NCBI RefSeq assembly: GCF_003814875.1
Contig: NZ_RKQF01000001.1
Span: 9,796,001-9,860,000, forward strand
Reading direction: 5' to 3'
Length of the DNA: 64,000 nt
Origin: Streptomyces sp. Ag109_O5-1
GTDB taxonomy: Bacteria > Actinomycetota > Actinomycetes > Streptomycetales > Streptomycetaceae
Both the position numbers and the translations under genes were made by a program. The notes under the pieces were generated by a model. That model made no database searches. It was not told the DNA's origin and worked only from the letters and a program-made list of their open reading frames with translations. This document shows, one piece after another, positions 59,658 through 64,000 of this stretch. The first letter of the stretch is position 1. Each line of letters opens with the position of its first letter.

Positions 59658-60197
59658 ATGCGACACGGTTCCATTCCGGGCTCCCGCGGGCGGGTCCGGC
59701 CCCTCACCCTGCTCGGCGACCCCGTTCTGCACGCCCCCTGCGCGGACGTCACCGACTTCGGCCCCGAACTCTCCCGACTGGTGGAGGACTTGTTCGCGAC
59801 GATGTACGCGGCCGAGGGGGTGGGCCTGGCGGCGAACCAGGTGGGGGAGTCGCTGCGGGTGTTCGTCTACGACTGCCCCGACGACGAGGACGTCCGCCAC
59901 CTGGGCCACGTGGTGAACCCGCGCCTGGTGGAGGCCGACGGCGTGACGATCCGCGGCCCCGAGGGCTGCCTGTCCCTGCCGGGCCTGGAGGCGGGGACAG
60001 AACGCTACGACCACGCGGTGGTCGAGGGCTTCACGGCGACGGGGGAGCCGATCACGATCCACGGCACGGGCTTCTTCGCGAGATGCCTGCAACACGAGAC
60101 CGACCACTTGGAAGGCCGCGTCTACGCCGACCACGTCACGGGCTGGCGCAAGCGCAAGCTGATGCGACAGGTGGCCAAATCCTCTTGGCACCGGTGA
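59658..60197 (+). CDS. def: peptide deformylase
   Basis: A 179-residue Fe2+/Zn2+ hydrolase removing the formyl group from nascent proteins. Motif 1 GVGLAANQVG (~55-64), motif 2 EGCLSLPG (metal Cys) and motif 3 QHETDHLEG (two metal His and catalytic Glu), where the usual HEIDH is HETDH. ATG 59658 is 7 nt after TACCCT, so the transcript may be leaderless. The gene is probably one of several def paralogues. Confidence 0.95.
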   Translation: MRHGSIPGSRGRVRPLTLLGDPVLHAPCADVTDFGPELSRLVEDLFATMYAAEGVGLAANQVGESLRVFVYDCPDDEDVRHLGHVVNPRLVEADGVTIRGPEGCLSLPGLEAGTERYDHAVVEGFTATGEPITIHGTGFFARCLQHETDHLEGRVYADHVTGWRKRKLMRQVAKSSWHR

Positions 60198-60204
60198 GCG
60201 AATG

Positions 60205-60221
60205 CGCCCCGAAGGGGCGCT
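60205..60221 (+). terminator. hairpin after def
   Basis: Perfect 7-bp stem GCGCCCC / GGGGCGC with a three-base GAA loop, 8 bp after the def stop. Confidence 0.6.
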
Positions 60222-60223
60222 GG

Positions 60224-60266
60224 GCTGTATCGATATGCGGCTCCGCCGCGTGGGCGCGACCAGCCC
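60224..60266. repeat. dispersed 43-nt hairpin element, copy 2
   Basis: Same length and core (ATATGCGGCTCCGCCGCGTG) as the copy at 56198-56240. Its end stem GGCTG/CAGCC, extended by G/C, shows paired changes relative to copy 1. It lies between the convergent def and TetR genes. Confidence 0.7.
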
Positions 60267-60294
60267 CCACCGGCCGTGACACGGCGCACGACCG

Positions 60295-60939
60295 TCAGAA
60301 CCCCGGACCACCTATTTTGTCCCCCGCCGCAGCCAGCCGCCCCCACAGCAAATCAGCCAGACTCTTGACCAGTTCGGCACGGGAACACGGCTGTTCCCCC
60401 AGCCACCAGTCCCCGGCCGCATGCATCATCCCGACGATCCCGTGCCCCCATACCCGGGCCAGCTGCTGGCTGTTCGGCCCCAGATCCAGCCGGTCCTCGA
60501 TGACCTGAGCCAGTTCCTCACCCATCCTGCGCAGCAACGGAGCCGAGTGCTTCCCCACGTCAAACCCCTGCTCGGCCCCCGTGCTGCCCTCGGCAGGGTG
60601 CATCAGGAACCGGTACACCTGAGGCCGCGCCTCGATCGCCGCGAGGTACGTGTCCAACGTCGCCTCGACCCGCTCACGGCGCTCCGCCGGAGCGTCCAGT
60701 GCGGCCCGCAGTGAGTTCAGCAGCGCGTCCGTGTGCCGCTTGGCCAGCGCCGCGTACAGCCCGCCCTTGTCGCCGAAGTGGCGATAGAGGATGGGTTTGG
60801 TGATGCCGGCCTCGGCCGCGATCGCGTTCATGGAAGCCTGTGGACCGTCGCGCAGTACCACCCGGTCGGCGGCCTCCAGCAGCTCGCGCCGTCGGCGGTC
60901 GGCGGACCGCTGTTGTTCGGTCCGCTGTGTGGTGTCCAT
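60295..60939 (-). CDS. TetR-family transcriptional regulator
   Basis: A 214-residue repressor. Helix-turn-helix at ~18-65: RRRRELLEAADRVVLRDGPQ, IAAEAGITKPILYRHFGDKG. The C-terminal ligand domain is of the kind found in fatty-acid-responsive regulators. ATG 60939. It is divergent from an acyl-CoA dehydrogenase gene, and TACCG...GTAAC dyads cover that promoter, so it likely represses the dehydrogenase and responds to acyl-CoA. Confidence 0.92.
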   Translation of the reverse strand: MDTTQRTEQQRSADRRRRELLEAADRVVLRDGPQASMNAIAAEAGITKPILYRHFGDKGGLYAALAKRHTDALLNSLRAALDAPAERRERVEATLDTYLAAIEARPQVYRFLMHPAEGSTGAEQGFDVGKHSAPLLRRMGEELAQVIEDRLDLGPNSQQLARVWGHGIVGMMHAAGDWWLGEQPCSRAELVKSLADLLWGRLAAAGDKIGGPGF

Positions 60940-61036
60940 GTGCTCTCCCCACCCCGTGCTGTTTCGGTACTGCTCGCGCAAACTAACACCTGACAGCCAT
61001 CCCGTATCGAACTGGCTGCCGAGGTGACCTCGGGAG

Positions 61037-61084
61037 TTGACTTTTCCTACCGACCAGTAACAGACTCGGGTTACCGCTAGTAAC
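61037..61084 (+). promoter_or_regulatory. acyl-CoA dehydrogenase promoter with two TetR-type operator copies
   Basis: TTGACT (61037-61042), 18 bp, CAGACT (61061-61066). The sequence TACCGACCAGTAAC (61048-61061) lies in the spacer and a second copy, GTTAC-CGCTA-GTAAC (61070-61084), follows the -10. Occupancy would block polymerase. Confidence 0.5.
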
Positions 61085-61111
61085 ACATTATGCGCCGCCG
61101 CTGGAGGGGTC

Positions 61112-62338
61112 ATGGCCGAGTTCACCATGGAGCTCAACGACGAACAGAAGGAGGTCCGGGACTGGCTGCACGGTTTCGCCGCCGATGTCATTCGTCCCGC
61201 GGCCGCCGAATGGGACGAGCGTGAGGAGACTCCCTGGCCGGTCATCCAGGAGGCCGCGAAGGTCGGTATCTACTCCCTCGACTTCTACGCCCAGCAGTAC
61301 TTCGACCCCACCGGCCTCGGCATCCCGATGGCCATGGAGGAGCTGTTCTGGGGCGACGCGGGCATCGCGCTGTCCATCGTGGGCACCGGTCTCGCCGCCG
61401 TCGGCGTCCTCGCCAACGGCACCGAGGAGCAGATCGGCACCTGGATCCCGCAGATGTACGGCGACGCCAACGACGTCAAGGTCGCCGCGTTCTGCTCCTC
61501 CGAGCCGGACGCCGGCTCCGACGTGGGCTCCATGCGCACCCGGGCCGTCTACGACGAGGCCAAGGACGAGTGGGTGCTCAACGGCACCAAGACCTGGGCG
61601 ACCAACGGTGGCATCGCCAACGTCCATGTCGTCGTCGCGGTCGTCGACCCGGAGCTCGGCTCCAAGGGCCACGCGTCCTTCATCGTCCCGCCGGGCACTC
61701 CGGGACTCGCCCAGGGGCAGAAGTTCAAGAAGCACGGGATCCGCGCCTCGCACACCGCCGAGGTCGTCCTGGACAACGCCCGCGTGCCGGGCTCCTGCCT
61801 GCTCGGCGGCAAGGAGAGGCTGGACGAGCGCCTGGCCCGGGCCCGGGAGCGGGCGAAGTCGGGCGGTGAGCGCGTCAAGAACGCGGCGATGGCGACGTTC
61901 GAGGCAAGCCGGCCCGCGGTCGGGGCGATGGCCGTCGGCACGGCACGTGCCGCCTACGAGGTCGCCCTCGACTACGCCATGACCCGTGAGCAGTTCGGGC
62001 GGCCGATCATCGACAACCAGGGCGTGGCCTTCCAGCTCGCGGACATGCGTACGTCCATCGACGCGGCCCGGCTGCTGGTGTGGCGGGCGTCCTGGATGGC
62101 GATCAACGGGAAGCCGTTCACGGCCGCCGAGGGGTCGATGTCGAAGCTGTTCGCCAGCGAGACGGCCAAGAAGGTCACCGGGCAGGCGATCCAGATCCTC
62201 GGTGGCAACGGCTACACGCGGGAGTACCCGGTGGAGCGGATGCACCGGGATGCGGCGATCTACACGATCTTCGAGGGTACGAGTGAGATCCAGCGGCTGG
62301 TGATCGCCCGGACGCTGTCGGGGATGCCGATCCGGTAG
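61112..62338 (+). CDS. acyl-CoA dehydrogenase
   Basis: A 408-residue flavoenzyme. FAD and substrate motifs are VAAFCSSEPDAGSDVGSMRT, GTKTWATNGGIANVHVVV and EQFGRPIIDNQGVAFQLADM-type segments, with the catalytic Glu in YTIFEGTSEIQRLVIAR. A ~20-residue Arg/Lys-rich insertion (RLDERLARARERAKSGGE) interrupts the middle domain, a variation on the family. GTCATG start at 61112 follows GGAGG by 5 nt. Probably in fatty-acid or branched-chain degradation, under TetR control. Confidence 0.94.
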   Translation: MAEFTMELNDEQKEVRDWLHGFAADVIRPAAAEWDEREETPWPVIQEAAKVGIYSLDFYAQQYFDPTGLGIPMAMEELFWGDAGIALSIVGTGLAAVGVLANGTEEQIGTWIPQMYGDANDVKVAAFCSSEPDAGSDVGSMRTRAVYDEAKDEWVLNGTKTWATNGGIANVHVVVAVVDPELGSKGHASFIVPPGTPGLAQGQKFKKHGIRASHTAEVVLDNARVPGSCLLGGKERLDERLARARERAKSGGERVKNAAMATFEASRPAVGAMAVGTARAAYEVALDYAMTREQFGRPIIDNQGVAFQLADMRTSIDAARLLVWRASWMAINGKPFTAAEGSMSKLFASETAKKVTGQAIQILGGNGYTREYPVERMHRDAAIYTIFEGTSEIQRLVIARTLSGMPIR

Positions 62339-62381
62339 CCGCCGTTCGGGGTGCTGCGCGACACGGTCTGCGGGCGCGTCG

Positions 62382-62418
62382 TGGCTGGTCGCGCAGTTCC
62401 CCGCGCCCCTTTGGGGCG
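62382..62418. repeat. dispersed 'CGCAGTTCCCCGC' hairpin element
   Basis: TCGCGCAGTTCCCCGC followed by the hairpin GCGCCCC-TTT-GGGGCGC (62402-62418). It matches the element in the loop at 25896-25932. Placed between the convergent acyl-CoA dehydrogenase and cupin stops, it doubles as a terminator. Confidence 0.7.
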
Positions 62419-62425
62419 CATCCAC

Positions 62426-62947
62426 TTACCGGAGTTTCAAAGGCGTCAACTGCTCGATGTCGTAGCGCTTGCGGAGTGCCTCGATCGCCTCGTGGTCGGG
62501 GGGACCGCCGCTTCCCAGGATCTCCAGCAGCTCCTCGAAGTAGCGCTCGTGATCCGGTGGCGGGGAGGCCTGGAAGAACATCCGTGCCGGGGCCTTTGTC
62601 GGGTTGGCGAAGGCGTGTGGGCAGCCGGGCGGTACGACGATCACCGTGCCCGGGGTCGCCCGCATCACCCTGCTGCCCGAACTCGACTGCCACTTCTGCC
62701 AGTTGTCGGGGGTGCGGATGCGGGGCTCGAAGGCGAGGACGTCCAGCTCGCCTTCGAGGACGTAGAACAACTCCTCGCTGCGGGTGTGCACATGGGCGCC
62801 CACGTCGAAGCCCGGCGGGACCTCCACCTCGAAGGTGGATGCGCTCCGCGAGTGCGTGCCCGTCACCTTGAAGGTGACGCGCTGGGCCGGCGTGTGGACC
62901 ACACGCCCATGACCAGGTGGCACAAGGAGTCCCTCGGTCGTCGTCAT
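62426..62947 (-). CDS. MomA-like cupin quinone-forming monooxygenase
   Basis: A 173-residue single-domain cupin. Motif 1 is GAHVHTRSEELFYVLEGELD (~49-68; two metal His and Glu) and motif 2 GTVIVVPPGCPHAFANP (His). In streptomycetes a cupin beside CYP158 and the type III polyketide synthase RppA (MomA) oxidises tetrahydroxynaphthalene to flaviolin. The gene starts 7 bp after the P450 stop, supporting that role. ATG 62947. Confidence 0.82.
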   Translation of the reverse strand: MTTTEGLLVPPGHGRVVHTPAQRVTFKVTGTHSRSASTFEVEVPPGFDVGAHVHTRSEELFYVLEGELDVLAFEPRIRTPDNWQKWQSSSGSRVMRATPGTVIVVPPGCPHAFANPTKAPARMFFQASPPPDHERYFEELLEILGSGGPPDHEAIEALRKRYDIEQLTPLKLR

Positions 62948-62954
62948 GGGGCGC

Positions 62955-64000
62955 TCACCACGTCACCGGAAGGGCCTCGGGCCCCCGGATCAACGCCCCC
63001 TTCTTGAAGGGGACCTGGTCCGGGGGTACCGCGAGCCGCAGCCCGGGCAGCCGGTCGAGGAGGGTGTCGACCAGCAACTCCTCCTCCAGCCTGCCGAGCT
63101 GGCCGCCGGGGCAGTAGTGCGGGCCGAACCCGAAGGAGATGTGCGGGTTGGGACTGCGGGCGAGGTCGATCGTCTCGGGGTCCGCGAAGACCTCCGGGTC
63201 GCGGTTGGCGGCCAGGTACGAGACGTAGACCGCATCGCCCGCCCGGATCCGTACGCCCCCGATGTCCACGTCAGCCATGGCGATCCGGGACAGCCCGACC
63301 GCGCTGCGGTGCGGGATGTAGCGCAGGAGTTCGTCGATCGCCCGGGGGCGGATCGCCGGCTCGGTGCGCAGCCGGTCGAGGAGGTCGGGCCGGGCGAGCA
63401 GCAGGTAGAACATCTGCCCGCTGTTGTTGGTGACCGCCTCGCCGCCGATCTGGAGGAGGACGGCGAGACCGACGGCCTCCTCCAGGGTGATCTCACAGCG
63501 GCCCACGGCGGTGCCGAGCAGGGAGGTCACGTCCTCGCCGGCACTGCCGTCGCGCAGCGCGATGAGGTCACCGAAGTAGGCGCTCATCTCACGCTTGGCC
63601 CGCTCGCTGACCTCCTTGCCGTGGCTGGAGGACAGGATCAGCTGGGTCCAGAGGTGCATGGTGTGCCGGTCGGCGGCAGGGACGCCCATCACCTCGCAGA
63701 TCACCGCGATGGGGAACGGGCTCAGGACCGTCGCGGTGAGATCGGCGGGCGGGCCGTCCTGGACGAGTTTGTCGACGAGCTCGTCCAGCATCCGGCGCGC
63801 CTTCTCCCGGACCCGCTCCACGCCCTTGGCGGTGAGCGCGGCGGCCACCGAGCGGCGCAGCCGCGTGTGGTCGGGCGGGTCCAGGAAGCCGACCGCACCG
63901 CGATCGGGGATGAAGTGCGGGGCGAGCCTGGTGACCGGGTGGTCCAGCACCGCCTTGCGGCTGAACCGGGGGTCGTTGGCCACCGCTCGTACGTCGTCGT
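62955..64000 (-). CDS. cytochrome P450, CYP158A-like (N-terminus outside window)
   Basis: About 347 codons are present; some 55-60 N-terminal residues lie beyond the right edge. The heme loop FGFGPHYCPGGQLGRLE holds the axial Cys, ExxR is in IDELLR, and the tail VPFKKGALIRGPEALPVTW is nearly that of CYP158A2. The I-helix reads GGEAVTNNSGQ instead of A/G-G-x-E/D-T-T, as in CYP158A enzymes, which use the substrate and water for proton delivery. Those enzymes couple flaviolin into dimers and trimers, brown UV-absorbing pigments. An rppA gene is expected just outside. Confidence 0.93.
   Translation of the reverse strand, partial: DDVRAVANDPRFSRKAVLDHPVTRLAPHFIPDRGAVGFLDPPDHTRLRRSVAAALTAKGVERVREKARRMLDELVDKLVQDGPPADLTATVLSPFPIAVICEVMGVPAADRHTMHLWTQLILSSSHGKEVSERAKREMSAYFGDLIALRDGSAGEDVTSLLGTAVGRCEITLEEAVGLAVLLQIGGEAVTNNSGQMFYLLLARPDLLDRLRTEPAIRPRAIDELLRYIPHRSAVGLSRIAMADVDIGGVRIRAGDAVYVSYLAANRDPEVFADPETIDLARSPNPHISFGFGPHYCPGGQLGRLEEELLVDTLLDRLPGLRLAVPPDQVPFKKGALIRGPEALPVTW

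Overview
The window is about 72% GC by eye. Its proteins have the character of Streptomyces: DUF397/helix-turn-helix/anti-sigma-like trios, F420- and LLM-type oxidoreductases, a CYP158-type P450 beside a MomA-like cupin, rare TTA (bldA) codons, many GTG/TTG starts and leaderless promoters. From general knowledge of the genus, the order urease - tripeptidyl aminopeptidase - acyltransferase, and purB - bio genes, resembles a core-arm region of streptomycete chromosomes. Nothing points to a plasmid or prophage, and no tRNA, rRNA, CRISPR array or complete insertion sequence was seen.

Layout. 1-5.3 kb: partial MocR-type regulator, divergent EamA transporter with a repeat-derived tail, alpha/beta hydrolase, oxidoreductase divergent from an ECF41 sigma factor, and a GntR regulator whose promoter carries a DasR-like box. 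5.4-10.7 kb: ROK regulator, NarL-type two-component pair, a divergent ABC exporter with paired palindromes between, and a TTA-containing unknown gene. 10.7-17.9 kb: mug, purB, DUF4326, SGNH hydrolase, two CNNM/CBS membrane proteins, GNAT, LLM oxidoreductase. 17.9-25.8 kb: MacB-like ABC transporter, an RHH/degenerate-Doc toxin-antitoxin-like pair, methyltransferase, secreted lipase and a large LuxR regulator. 26-30.4 kb: biotin genes (bioB-bioA-bioD with divergent bioF). 30.5-34.7 kb: a WhiJ-type regulatory trio, an NlpC/P60 hydrolase under a c-di-AMP riboswitch, a ClpP paralogue lacking the catalytic Ser and His, and an orphan Phd antitoxin. 34.7-40.1 kb: SDR remnant and ureABCFGD. 40.2-46.8 kb: S33 tripeptidyl aminopeptidase, acyltransferase, a membrane protein joining NAD-binding and RyR domains, ornithine aminotransferase, dimethylargininase-type hydrolase and an AsnC regulator. 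47.4-51.7 kb: LytTR regulator, sodium/solute symporter and LytS-type kinase in one operon. 51.7-56.1 kb: Ser/Thr kinase, PASTA lipoprotein, CtaG. 56.3-64 kb: phosphofructokinase, GatD/MurT, deformylase, TetR with acyl-CoA dehydrogenase, then the cupin and P450 of a flaviolin-type pathway that runs off the right edge.

How they work together. Nitrogen handling is prominent: urease, arginine/ornithine breakdown and peptide hydrolysis lie within 12 kb. Several units pair a regulator with its probable target: NarL pair/ABC exporter, LuxR/lipase, TetR/acyl-CoA dehydrogenase, AsnC/ddaH-rocD, LytTR-LytS/symporter. The spacers hold five unrelated short tandem-repeat arrays (14-45 bp units) and two families of dispersed hairpins. 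The most unusual items are the RyR/TrkA-N membrane protein, the ClpP paralogue with its small partner gene, the degenerate Doc module and the Cys/His-rich tail of BioB.
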